Assembly: GCA_001874305.1 (NCBI GenBank)
Contig: MPCU01000003.1
Location: 372,001-436,000 of the forward strand
Length of the DNA: 64,000 bases
Direction: 5' to 3'
Origin: Bacteriovorax sp. MedPE-SWde
GTDB lineage: Bacteria > Bdellovibrionota > Bacteriovoracia > Bacteriovoracales > Bacteriovoracaceae
Shown here: piece by piece, positions 8,528-16,628 of the stretch
Numbering within the stretch: the stretch's first letter is position 1
Layout: the number at the start of each line of letters is the position of its first letter
Program-made: the position numbers and the translations under genes
The notes under the pieces: model-generated
Seen by the model: the letters and a program-made list of their open reading frames with translations, nothing else
Databases searched by the model: none
What the model was told of the DNA's origin: nothing

Positions 8528-8848
8528 CCCAGATGAAAGCGACGTTGACGTCTTGATGAGCTTTTCCGGTGATTAAGACCTAGACTTTAAAAACAATCTG
8601 CTTGTTCCAGTCAATGGCCACTCCTGGTGACTTTGTAAAAAAAAGAACAAATATTTTTCGGTGTTTTGCTGAAAAATATTTAGACCTGTTTGCTAATGGC
8701 CTATTATATCACAAACTTAGGCGTTTTTCAAACGTGCGTCATCGACAAACATATTTTATAGGCGGTGCGTAGTCAAGTCCTTGTAAATACGTGTCAAATC
8801 GGGCATCTTTAATATAGGTATTATTTTATATTGGAGTACGTGCGTCAA
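8528..8848. other. Intergenic region between divergent genes
   Basis: No gene was found in about 320 bases. It must hold promoters for the divergent small basic protein and TatT genes. Visible structure: a perfect 11-bp inverted repeat (AAATATTTTTC 8649-8659 with GAAAAATATTT 8671-8681), two copies of GTGCGTCA (8734-8741 and 8840-8847) and a related TACGTG-TCAAAT at 8788-8799. I see no convincing sigma-70 promoter and no recognised riboswitch. Confidence 0.4.
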
Positions 8849-9814
8849 ATGATAGCAAGAATATTATCAGGTCTATTTCTTATAACAATTTTCTCGTCAT
8901 GTTCAGTGATGAAAACCATAGCGCTTAGGCCTACGGGAAAAATAATTTATGATGCTTCATTCGATCAACAAGTTGAGAATGACTGGGAACTTTTTGAACA
9001 GTCTCTAGGAAGCAATATAAAATTAATGGAAGCACTACTTTCTCAAGATGAGTGGAATAAGGATCTTCTTGTTTCTCTTTTAAAGGGATATGTTGCAAAG
9101 GGTTTTGCTATTCATGAGACCTATTATTTAAAAGATAAATTAAATGATGAAGATGACTCTATTCATAGGAAGAGAGCTCTAGCAAGCTATACTCGTGGAC
9201 TACAAGTTGGTGTTAAGTTTCTAATGTCAGAGGGACTACCTGAGAATGTTCTGACTCAGAACTTAAACACTCCTGATAAATTATATGAAATTATTGATAG
9301 TGAGTTCTCAAATAATAAAAGAGATATTGAAGGGATATTGTATACAGCTCAAACACTAGCTGCATTAGTTAATCTTCAAAGAGAAAATATGAAAGTTATT
9401 TCATACCTTCCTGTTGCAAAGAGATTATTTGATTGGGCCTGCTCAAAGGACCCAAATATTGCTCTTGGTGCTTGTGACATATTCTATGCCTCATACGATA
9501 GCGGAAGACCAAAAATGCTTGGGGGAGATCCAGAGCGTGGTAGACAGAAGTTCTTAGCTGGAATAAAGAAATGGCCAGAGAATTACTTAATGAGAGAAGC
9601 CTACGTTGAGTTCTATGCTCTTCCAATGATTGACCAGGATATCTTTGCGAGACAGAAGCTATTTTTTAGCAAGAAAGGTACTGAGTTTGAAAACTCTCGT
9701 TACTGGAAAGGGCAACCAATAAGAATTAATAAGAAGAGTTATACAAATGTATTTAATATGATTGCGATTAAGAGAATGCAAATCATAGAAAAATTTGAAG
9801 AAGATATTTTTTAA
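8849..9814 (+). CDS. tatT: TRAP transporter T-component (TatT) lipoprotein
   Basis: Periplasmic lipoprotein partner of a TRAP transporter. The N-terminus (MIARILSGLFLITIFSSCSV) is a lipoprotein signal ending at Cys. The body is all-helical and resembles the TatT/TPR-like family (PF16811), with the characteristic region LGACDIFYASYDSGRPKMLGGDPERG. The following three genes encode the TRAP receptor and both membrane subunits, matching the TatT-TatP-TatQM arrangement described in Treponema pallidum. The start is uncertain: ATG 8849 is chosen as it begins the signal peptide; GTG 8840 and TTG 8831 are in frame, with GGAG at 8833-8836. Confidence 0.85.
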   Translation: MIARILSGLFLITIFSSCSVMKTIALRPTGKIIYDASFDQQVENDWELFEQSLGSNIKLMEALLSQDEWNKDLLVSLLKGYVAKGFAIHETYYLKDKLNDEDDSIHRKRALASYTRGLQVGVKFLMSEGLPENVLTQNLNTPDKLYEIIDSEFSNNKRDIEGILYTAQTLAALVNLQRENMKVISYLPVAKRLFDWACSKDPNIALGACDIFYASYDSGRPKMLGGDPERGRQKFLAGIKKWPENYLMREAYVEFYALPMIDQDIFARQKLFFSKKGTEFENSRYWKGQPIRINKKSYTNVFNMIAIKRMQIIEKFEEDIF

Positions 9815-9830
9815 TTAATAGGGAACTGGA

Positions 9831-10796
9831 ATGAAAATTTTATTAACTTTATTAGTAACAGTATTCACTTTAAGCACTCAAGCATTAACTGTAAAAGTTG
9901 GTGTCCTTGCTCCTGAAGGAACAAGTTGGGCCAAGAACTTAAAGAGGATGGCGAAAGAAATAAAGAAAGCTACAAATAGAAAAGTAAAAATCAAATTCTA
10001 TTTTGGTGGTGCCCAAGGCGATGAACCTGATGTTCTAAGAAAGATTAGAGTTGGTCAGCTTCACGGCGGGATATTTACAGGAAAAACTCTTGGTGAGATT
10101 AATGGTGATGTAAGAGTTATCGAGCTACCATTTACTTTCTACCATGATAGAAAGAAGGCATGGTCAACTGTTGAGAAGATGACGCCATTCTTTAATAAGA
10201 GTTTTGGGAAAAGTCAGTTTGAAAACCTAGGTTTCTTTGAAATTGGAATGGTTTACTTTGTTTCTCAAAAAAGAACACAAAGCTTAGATAGTTTAGATGG
10301 CGTAAAAATTTGGTCTTGGGAAGGGGATGAACTTGTGGCATCTATGATTGAAACAATGAATCTTGTTTCAGTTCCACTCCCTCTTCCAGATGTTCTTTCC
10401 TCTCTTTCTACTGGAATCATTGATGCAGCTTATGCTCCACCTCTAGGGATACTTTCTCTACAGTGGAATACAAAGATAAAGTATCTTGTTGATTTTCCTC
10501 TATCATTTTCTGTTGGAGCTTTTCTTGTCGGTCAAAAAACTTGGAAGAAGATCTCTCCTGAGCATAAGAAGATTGTAAAAGAAATTTCTGCTCGCTATGT
10601 AAAAAATGTAAATGAAGCAAATGCTAAAGATAATGTTGAAGCATTAACTTCTCTCAAGTCTACTGGGATTGAGTTTTTAAAATTTCCGAAGAATGATATT
10701 GAGAGAGGCAAGCAGTTACGTACAAAAATCATCGGTAAACTTAAGGGAAAACTTTTTTCTGAAAAGGCCCTTAAAATGTTAGAGGCGGAGCTTTAG
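9831..10796 (+). CDS. tatP: TRAP transporter solute receptor, DctP family (TatP-like)
   Basis: Periplasmic binding protein that delivers ligand to the QM permease. The 321-residue protein has a signal peptide (MKILLTLLVTVFTLSTQALT) and the DctP fold signature: VGVLAPEGTSWAKNL, GGAQGDEPDVLRKIRVGQL, and SLDSLDGVKI. The Arg that usually follows this last block (KIR) and contacts a carboxylate ligand is Trp here (W161, KIWSW), so a non-carboxylate, perhaps hydrophobic, ligand is inferred. It follows TatT by 16 bases and overlaps the small membrane subunit gene by one base (TAGTG). Confidence 0.92.
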   Translation: MKILLTLLVTVFTLSTQALTVKVGVLAPEGTSWAKNLKRMAKEIKKATNRKVKIKFYFGGAQGDEPDVLRKIRVGQLHGGIFTGKTLGEINGDVRVIELPFTFYHDRKKAWSTVEKMTPFFNKSFGKSQFENLGFFEIGMVYFVSQKRTQSLDSLDGVKIWSWEGDELVASMIETMNLVSVPLPLPDVLSSLSTGIIDAAYAPPLGILSLQWNTKIKYLVDFPLSFSVGAFLVGQKTWKKISPEHKKIVKEISARYVKNVNEANAKDNVEALTSLKSTGIEFLKFPKNDIERGKQLRTKIIGKLKGKLFSEKALKMLEAEL

Positions 10797-11284
10797 TGTT
10801 TCAAAAAATCGGATCTCTCATTGATAAGTTTGTACAAACGGTACTTGTCATCAATGTATTTTCAATGCTTTTACTTACTGTCATTTCGATCTTTCTACGA
10901 TGGATAGGTATTTCATTCTTATGGGTAGAACCACTTGTAAGACACATGGTTTTTGCGACAGCATTCCTTGGAGCTACTCTCGCAACAGCTACCGGACGAC
11001 ATATTGCTATTGAAATTTTAGCAAAGTCTATGGAAGCAACTGGTAAGAATAACTATCAATTTCTAATAACTAAACTTACTTCATTTTTAACGGTGCTAGC
11101 ATTGGTATGGTTAACGTACTCTGGCTACTCATTCTTCCTTGTTGAAAAACAATACGGAAAAATAGCATTTCTAGGATTACATAGCTCATTTCTTGTTGGA
11201 ATTATTCCGGCAGGATTCTTTCTTATGCTAGTTCGTGGAATCTGTGATTTCTTAGATTTTCAACCTAAGGAGATCGAGTCATGA
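10796..11284 (+). CDS. tatQ: TRAP transporter small permease, DctQ family
   Basis: Inner-membrane subunit with four predicted helices (162 residues, normal for DctQ), containing the conserved W-E/V-x-R-H block (FLWVEPLVRHMVF) and ATGRHIAIEIL. It couples the solute receptor to the large subunit. The GTG start shares its G with the TAG of the receptor gene, and a GAGGCGGAG stretch upstream serves as ribosome site. The stop overlaps the next start as ATGA, so translation of Q and M is probably coupled. Confidence 0.92.
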   Translation: MFQKIGSLIDKFVQTVLVINVFSMLLLTVISIFLRWIGISFLWVEPLVRHMVFATAFLGATLATATGRHIAIEILAKSMEATGKNNYQFLITKLTSFLTVLALVWLTYSGYSFFLVEKQYGKIAFLGLHSSFLVGIIPAGFFLMLVRGICDFLDFQPKEIES

Positions 11285-12543
11285 CATTTGGTTTGATTGT
11301 AGTCATTGCCTTACTTGTTGGAATGCTAGGTGTACCTCTCTTTGCTGTTATTGGTACAACAGCTTTAGCATCATTCTTTTTAAATGATATTGACCCATCT
11401 GCGGTATCTGTTGAGATCTATCGTCTCTCTTCGGCTCCAACTCTATTAACGATTCCACTTTTTACATTTGCTGGATATATCATGGCAGAATCGGGAGCAC
11501 CTAAGAGGCTTGTACGTTTTGCTGATGCTTTAATGGGTTGGTTACCTGGTGGGGTTGCTATTGTAGGACTTGTTGTATCGGCCTTCTTTACTGCCTTTAC
11601 AGGGGCAAGTGGTGTAACTATTGTAGCACTTGGTGGATTACTTTATCCAATTCTTAAAGATGAGGGCTTCTCTGAAAAGTTTACGATGGGGTTTATTACG
11701 ACATCGGGTTCTCTTGGACTTTTATTTCCTCCAAGTTTACCAATTATTCTATACGGTTTAGTTGCTAAAGTTGATATTGATGAGCTCTTTAAAGCAGGAA
11801 TAGTTCCTGGGGTTTTACTAATTCTTGTTCTTGCTCTTTGGTCTATGAAGAATGGAGTTGCTCGCACTGAGAAAGTGTCCTTTGATAAAGTCGAGTTGCT
11901 AGCATCTTTTAAAGCGTGCTTTTTTGAGTTGCTTCTACCTTTCGCTGTTCTCGGTGGAATCTACGGTGGGATAACAACTGTATCTGAAGCAGCGGCCTTT
12001 ACGGCATTCTATATTCTCTGTGTAGAATGTTTTATTTATAAAGATTTATCACTGAGAAAAGATATCCCTAAAATCATTATAGAGTCTATGACTCTAGTAG
12101 GTGCAATTCTAATTATCCTGTGTTGTGCTCTCGGTCTGACAAACTTCTTAGTTGATGAAGAAGTTCCTATGCAGATTTTTGAAGCTATGAGGGGAGTGAT
12201 AACTGACAAATATGCTTTCTTATTATTCTTAAATGTCTTCCTACTAGTTGTTGGAAGTTTAATGGACATTTTTAGTGCGATAATAGTCGTTGTTCCATTA
12301 ATTTTACCAATGGCGGCAGAGTTTGATATTCACCCGATTCACTTGGCCATCGTTTTTCTTACAAACCTTGAAATTGGTTATATTACGCCTCCTGTAGGGA
12401 TCAATCTCTTTATAAGTAGTATTAGATTTAAGAGGCCTATAACAGAACTGTACCGTTCTTCTCTACCATTTTTATTCCTACTACTAATATGCTTGGCCAT
12501 AATTACCTATGTACCAGCATTAAGCCTTCTCTGGGTAAAATAG
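11281..12543 (+). CDS. tatM: TRAP transporter large permease, DctM family
   Basis: The 420-residue integral membrane protein has about twelve hydrophobic segments and DctM signatures (PLFTFAGYIMAESG, FFTAFTGASGVTIVALGGLLYP, GSLGLLFPPSLPIILYG, LEIGYITPPVGINLF). It uses the sodium or proton gradient to import the ligand delivered by the receptor. Q and M are separate genes here rather than the fused QM polypeptide of some Tat systems. It is the last gene of the four-gene transporter operon, though the next gene begins only 15 bases later. Confidence 0.94.
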   Translation: MTFGLIVVIALLVGMLGVPLFAVIGTTALASFFLNDIDPSAVSVEIYRLSSAPTLLTIPLFTFAGYIMAESGAPKRLVRFADALMGWLPGGVAIVGLVVSAFFTAFTGASGVTIVALGGLLYPILKDEGFSEKFTMGFITTSGSLGLLFPPSLPIILYGLVAKVDIDELFKAGIVPGVLLILVLALWSMKNGVARTEKVSFDKVELLASFKACFFELLLPFAVLGGIYGGITTVSEAAAFTAFYILCVECFIYKDLSLRKDIPKIIIESMTLVGAILIILCCALGLTNFLVDEEVPMQIFEAMRGVITDKYAFLLFLNVFLLVVGSLMDIFSAIIVVVPLILPMAAEFDIHPIHLAIVFLTNLEIGYITPPVGINLFISSIRFKRPITELYRSSLPFLFLLLICLAIITYVPALSLLWVK

Positions 12544-12558
12544 ACCCAGTGAGGTTTA

Positions 12559-14049
12559 ATGAATTATATTAAGTATTTAGTTATCTTTTTCTGTGTAAAC
12601 CAGGCGGTTTTGTCTGGCCCTGCGCAGGGGTCAAAATATTGGTTAGGCGAGAGTGACTTTGAAGAATATAGTGGACCACTAGATCCAAAACTAGACGTAG
12701 AGTTTAGAAAGGGTGGAGTGCAGTTTAGCGATAAGAGATATCAAAGTCGATATCCTATGGAGAATATATCTTCTTCAGTTTTTGATTTAACAACATATTA
12801 TGAAGACTTTATAAGGCCAAGCTTTCAGTGTTCGCAGCTCGACTTTATCGAGTCGGCTGAATATATACACTATCTTCATCGTTTAACTGCAATTTCTTTA
12901 AATTATGAATTTGCACGAAAGCTACATATTGCTCTCTATCAGTTAGGGGAGATGGAAGATACTTGTAGTATTGACTACGATAATCTCTTTAAAAAGTGTC
13001 GCCCAAAATCAAATGATATGCTTCTTTTCCAAAACAGAGTTCAGGATCTATTTCCTGATATTATTGACTGGGGTAGATTTCCTCTTCTAAGAAGAAATGG
13101 AAACCTCTATAACCTAAAAAAGTATCATGGTGATTCGATGAGTATCGTAGACCGACACTTTAGGGATGATAACTTAGAAGTTTCACTACAAAGATCCTGT
13201 GAGTATATTAAGAAGGAAATAATTAGCCTTTGCTCTGAAGAGGATTCTTACTTTGGAATTAGTCAGATAGGTGACATCCATGACTTTATCCTTTCAAGTA
13301 GTGCATTTAAAGTTGCTAATACTACAGGAAGTGGCCCTGCATGTATGAACCAATTTATTGTTCTTAATAAACTTAAAGAAAGTATCAAGCCTGTGACAAT
13401 GAAAATATTAAAACTTAATTCCGATGAAGAGAAGGGAAGAGTTTTTTGGTATGGTTCACTTCGAGAATTTGATGAGCTTGGTGTTACAATTATTGAAGAA
13501 GAAGTTGAAGTCGAGGTAGAGGCTCCTGTAGTTGCAAAAGCTGTGGTTAAAAAGAAAGGGCCTGCGATTGTTGCTCCACCAGTTAAAAAGATAATCAAAA
13601 AGAAAGTCGTAAGAAGAGTTGTCCCTAAGAAAGTTAAAAAGAAGAAGAGAATTTCGGCGCTTGAAAAGGCAATTACTGAACATCTAAAAACGAAGACACT
13701 TACTGAGGTACATATGACTCATCTCAAAGGTGATTTCAAGTACTCTAAGAAAATTTTAAAAATGCTTAATGGACCACTAAGACCTTATCAGACGCGAAAA
13801 GCCTTAACTGATATGAAGAAGGTAGATAAACTTGGCTCAAAAGAAAAGCCACTTAGTTTTCTATTTCTAAAATTTCTAATTGATCATAAACTTCATCAAG
13901 GACTCTACAATATAAAAGGAATAATTGGTGATGAGCTATATGTTGTAAATGATATTGAAAAGAGAAAGGGTGCAATTAAGATAAGATTAGATAATAACAA
14001 AGAAACTAAATTTAAATGGCAAATATGGATAAAGGAAGTAATTAGATAA
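12559..14049 (+). CDS. Exported protein of unknown function with Lys/Val-rich linker
   Basis: The 496-residue protein has a signal peptide (MNYIKYLVIFFCVNQAVLSG). Residues about 60-310 form a helical domain with several cysteines. A low-complexity stretch at about 313-370 alternates acidic (EEEVEVEVE) and basic Pro/Val/Lys segments (PPVKKIIKKKVV). A basic C-terminal domain of about 120 residues follows. The layout resembles a periplasmic protein with a flexible spacer, but no family is recognised. It follows the TRAP permease by 15 bases with GAGG before the ATG, so it may be cotranscribed, but a transport role is not evident. Confidence 0.65.
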   Translation: MNYIKYLVIFFCVNQAVLSGPAQGSKYWLGESDFEEYSGPLDPKLDVEFRKGGVQFSDKRYQSRYPMENISSSVFDLTTYYEDFIRPSFQCSQLDFIESAEYIHYLHRLTAISLNYEFARKLHIALYQLGEMEDTCSIDYDNLFKKCRPKSNDMLLFQNRVQDLFPDIIDWGRFPLLRRNGNLYNLKKYHGDSMSIVDRHFRDDNLEVSLQRSCEYIKKEIISLCSEEDSYFGISQIGDIHDFILSSSAFKVANTTGSGPACMNQFIVLNKLKESIKPVTMKILKLNSDEEKGRVFWYGSLREFDELGVTIIEEEVEVEVEAPVVAKAVVKKKGPAIVAPPVKKIIKKKVVRRVVPKKVKKKKRISALEKAITEHLKTKTLTEVHMTHLKGDFKYSKKILKMLNGPLRPYQTRKALTDMKKVDKLGSKEKPLSFLFLKFLIDHKLHQGLYNIKGIIGDELYVVNDIEKRKGAIKIRLDNNKETKFKWQIWIKEVIR

Positions 14050-14057
14050 TTACTTCC
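14034..14057. terminator. Bidirectional hairpin between convergent genes
   Basis: GGAAGTAATTA and TAATTACTTCC form a near-perfect palindrome spanning the stop codon at 14047-14049. On the minus strand it is followed by TTT and AT-rich sequence. Likely terminates both the gene ending at 14049 and the lipoprotein gene at 14070. Confidence 0.5.
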
Positions 14058-14069
14058 CTTATCATATAA

Positions 14070-14708
14070 TTAAAACTTTCTAGATTGTCTTTTAAGTTTC
14101 TTGATCTGTGAAGACTTTGAAACTGATAGTGCAATAAAGAAACCAGAGTTTTCACCGTTCTCATCTTTCCCAAATAGAGAAATATTTCCAACGTGCTTAT
14201 TTCCGGCCTTAAATCCTTTTGTCCAAGCAAACCCATATAGCTCAAACTTAGGAAGTGGTACCCAAATACCAAAAACTTTTGGACCAACGTAGAACGCAGT
14301 GTTCTTTAGCTTGTCTTTGATTGTAAATGCTACAGCTGGAAGAGCTCCTGAAGCAACACCTGGAATCATTCTTCCACCAGGAAGAGTTTTTGGATCTAGC
14401 TCTTGAACATCTCCTGAGAAGATATCATCAAGTGAAACAGTGAATGTTAAAACAGTCCCTGGTCCTTCTAGATTTGGATTTAATCCGACAAATGATTTGT
14501 CATACTTTGGTACTTTGTAAGTCGCACCAACCATCATCGTAACATCTTCAAGTACCATCGACACGATGATATTATCTTCAAGAAGACTTACATTTGGTCC
14601 CTGTACCCCAGGGATAACAATATTACCCTCTCCGCATGACACAGAGAAAAATGATAGCCCTAAAATTGTTAGGACTGTTAGGAACTTGTTCCTCATAGCA
14701 TTTACCAT
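14070..14708 (-). CDS. Lipoprotein, member of a tandem paralogous pair (copy 1)
   Basis: The 212-residue protein has a lipoprotein signal ending at LSFFSVSCGEG. It is clearly homologous to the neighbouring 219-residue protein: both share TLPGGR-x-IPGV-x-SG-x-LPAVAF, then AFY(V/I)GPKVFGIWVPL, then GN(I/L)SL with a GENxGFF segment and a basic end. The repeated hydrophobic/Gly pattern suggests a beta-sandwich on an outer- or inner-membrane lipid anchor. Family and function are unknown. GAGGT precedes the ATG at 14708. It lies 133 bases after the paralogue, separated by that gene's terminator. Confidence 0.72.
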   Translation of the reverse strand: MVNAMRNKFLTVLTILGLSFFSVSCGEGNIVIPGVQGPNVSLLEDNIIVSMVLEDVTMMVGATYKVPKYDKSFVGLNPNLEGPGTVLTFTVSLDDIFSGDVQELDPKTLPGGRMIPGVASGALPAVAFTIKDKLKNTAFYVGPKVFGIWVPLPKFELYGFAWTKGFKAGNKHVGNISLFGKDENGENSGFFIALSVSKSSQIKKLKRQSRKF

Positions 14709-14773
14709 AACTACCTCGCTTTTGTTTGGAATCTACCGTCTGGAAAGCTTTTCGGAAAATTTATTTGGAGCTT

Positions 14774-14809
14774 TAAAAAAAGAAGCCCCCGCTAGAAAAA
14801 AGCGGGGGC
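14774..14809 (-). terminator. Strong intrinsic terminator between the lipoprotein paralogues
   Basis: GCCCCCGCT (14785-14793) and AGCGGGGGC (14801-14809) form a GC-rich 9-bp stem; on the minus strand it is followed by TTCTTTTTTT. It ends the transcript of the gene at 14842-15501, so the downstream paralogue probably needs its own promoter. Confidence 0.9.
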
Positions 14810-14841
14810 GAAATGTTTTACTCAATTATTATTCTTAATTT

Positions 14842-15501
14842 CTAGTATCTTCTAGCTTGTTTCTTTAATAGTCTCTTAGCTGAACTTGATACAGTAAGTG
14901 CTAAGAAGAAACCTGCATTCTCACCATTTTGATCTTCACCAACAAGTGATAAGTTACCCATTCTCTTTGAACCAGTATAAAATCTTGTTGTAATCATAGC
15001 TCCAGGCATACCTACTTTCTTAAGTGGAACCCAAATACCAAATACTTTTGGACCAATGTAGAAAGCTACGTTCTTAAACTTCTCAATTGAGAATGCAACC
15101 GCTGGTAGAGTTCCTGATGAAACACCTGGAATCGCACGACCACCTGGTAAAGTTAGTGGATCAAGTTGGCTAACCTTATCTCCAAATACGTCATCAAGAG
15201 ATACTGAGAATGCCAGTAGAGTACCGTCTGACTCTAGATCAGGAGATATTTCTACATAAGAATTAGGGTACTTTGGAATATTGTATCTTGCACCACCTTC
15301 AATGGTCATGTTTTCAAATACAACATCAATAAGAATGTCATCGCCAAGAAGAACAACGCTTGGTCCTTTAAGGCCGTTGATCTTAAGGTTCTTTCCACTT
15401 GTTCCACTTCCACAAGAAGTTAGAAGGATAGTAAGTGTGATTAATAAAGTTGATACTGCTGCTCTTGAGTTACTAAGTGTTTTTGTAAGTGTGTTGTTCA
15501 T
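14842..15501 (-). CDS. Lipoprotein, member of a tandem paralogous pair (copy 2)
   Basis: The 219-residue protein has a lipoprotein signal with cleavage before Cys in TILLTSCGSG. It aligns with the neighbouring 212-residue lipoprotein along nearly its whole length, including TLPGGRAIPGV and GPKVFGIWVPL, so the pair arose by gene duplication. The difference is concentrated in the N-terminal linker and in the segment after VPL (KKVGMPGAMITTRF here). GAGG precedes the ATG at 15501. Function unknown; no enzyme motifs are visible. Confidence 0.72.
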   Translation of the reverse strand: MNNTLTKTLSNSRAAVSTLLITLTILLTSCGSGTSGKNLKINGLKGPSVVLLGDDILIDVVFENMTIEGGARYNIPKYPNSYVEISPDLESDGTLLAFSVSLDDVFGDKVSQLDPLTLPGGRAIPGVSSGTLPAVAFSIEKFKNVAFYIGPKVFGIWVPLKKVGMPGAMITTRFYTGSKRMGNLSLVGEDQNGENAGFFLALTVSSSAKRLLKKQARRY

Positions 15502-15948
15502 GGTTGCCTCAAAAGAAACGTGGTTTCCCTTGAAGATTACGATCTATCTCAAATGACGTACAACAGTTAACAGACGGACAATAAGATCATAAGTGTAAAT
15601 TTTAAATTCTCTCTCAGGGTTATTCCTGAAGTGAAAATCATTATGCCTGATCAAAAAATAACCTCAATAGCTGAAAGCATTAAATTGTCATATTCGTGTT
15701 GAGAACGTGAAAAGAATTTTATAATGCTTGTATTTTCAGTATGTTATAATTGAAGATTTTAATCTAAGGTTAATTTATTGATAGTTCAGGTCTCGAACTA
15801 TCGAAAAATTGATTTCGCCAAATATTCTGGGAGGAGAGTAGTTAAAGTCTTGAAGCTGCGTTGTGGTGCGGTGTTTGCCGGCTTAAAAGGAGTTCAGATT
15901 ATTGGTATTCTATTAATGGCTAAATAGGACAATAGTAAGAGGTTTTGA
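15502..15948. other. Intergenic region with hairpin and possible small gene
   Basis: About 450 bases between divergent genes. Visible: a sigma-70-like TTGAGA (15699-15704) with TATAAT (15720-15725) at a short 15-base spacing; a perfect 8-bp hairpin GATAGTTC/GAACTATC (15780-15787, 15795-15802); then a G-rich stretch (about 15825-15890) unlike the surrounding AT-rich DNA. It could be a structured leader of the gene at 15949 or contain the short frame listed separately. It matches no riboswitch I know. Confidence 0.4.
15778..15927 (+). CDS. Possible 49-aa small protein
   Basis: A TTG at 15778, preceded by AAGG at about eight bases, opens a 49-codon frame ending at TAG 15925-15927, just 21 bases before the next gene. 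The product would be basic then hydrophobic (ending QIIGILLMAK), compatible with a small membrane-associated peptide or a translated leader peptide. Evidence is weak: the 5' part overlaps a perfect hairpin, so the region may instead be a structured untranslated leader. Confidence 0.22.
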   Translation: MIVQVSNYRKIDFAKYSGRRVVKVLKLRCGAVFAGLKGVQIIGILLMAK

Positions 15949-16623
15949 ATGAGAATTCTTTCAGCAACACAACAAGCAACACAGAATACTTCAAAGAAGG
16001 CGTCGAAGAAGGCCCGTCCTTCAAATCAAAACTCTGAAGTAGCGAATAAGCAAGTTGTTGGAAAAACCACTGGTGGACAAACTATTGTGAAGCTTGATGG
16101 GTCACGTCGGAAACTGTCTGATTCAGATATAAGAGCTAAGATTGCAGAAAAAAATAAACCAAAAGATCCAAATGTCACAGCTCAAGAAGCAGCAAAGAAA
16201 AAGCCATTCTTTGATACATCGATGAAAGAAGATATTGCAGACAATGTAGTTGTTAAGTCACCAATTGTTAAAAAGACTCCCGGTATAGCGACTCCTGATG
16301 CAAAAGGTGAAGCAGCACAAAAAGCAACTGAAGCAAGAATGATTGCTACAAATAAAAAGAACGAAGCAAAGAGGGCCGAGATAGATAAGGCGAAAGTTGC
16401 AAAAACAAACCCTTCTGAAACTACTGAAGCCGTTGCTAAAGAAGCTGAAACTCCTAAGGTTGTAAATGCCCAGGGTGAAGCAATTGAAAGTGATGTAAAA
16501 AAGAATGACCCTAAAGATCCAAGAGTACAAGAGAAGCTAAGGGCCTTGTTAAAAACGAATGCTTTTAGTTTTAATCAAAAAGAAAAATCTGCTCTTGCAA
16601 ATATATTGAACAAACAGGCCTAG
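15949..16623 (+). CDS. Ala/Lys-rich, probably disordered protein
   Basis: The 224-residue protein has no signal peptide or membrane segment. It is dominated by Ala, Lys, Glu, Thr and Pro with no obvious fold until a C-terminal segment (PRVQEKLRALLKTNAF, then FNQKEKSALANIL) that looks like two amphipathic helices. Such a layout is seen in small binding partners or regulators, but I recognise no family. AAGAGG before the ATG supports the start. It ends six bases from the stop of the convergent nrnA gene. Confidence 0.6.
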   Translation: MRILSATQQATQNTSKKASKKARPSNQNSEVANKQVVGKTTGGQTIVKLDGSRRKLSDSDIRAKIAEKNKPKDPNVTAQEAAKKKPFFDTSMKEDIADNVVVKSPIVKKTPGIATPDAKGEAAQKATEARMIATNKKNEAKRAEIDKAKVAKTNPSETTEAVAKEAETPKVVNAQGEAIESDVKKNDPKDPRVQEKLRALLKTNAFSFNQKEKSALANILNKQA

Positions 16624-16628
16624 ACTAT

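Noticed and set aside
13263-13598. Reverse frame of 111 codons inside the exported protein with Lys-rich linker
   Set aside because: Produced by low-complexity repeats on the other strand; no ribosome site or coherent protein.
15502-15948. Cyclic-di-GMP riboswitch before the disordered-protein gene
   Set aside because: The G-rich stretch lacks the conserved GEMM core bases and stems.
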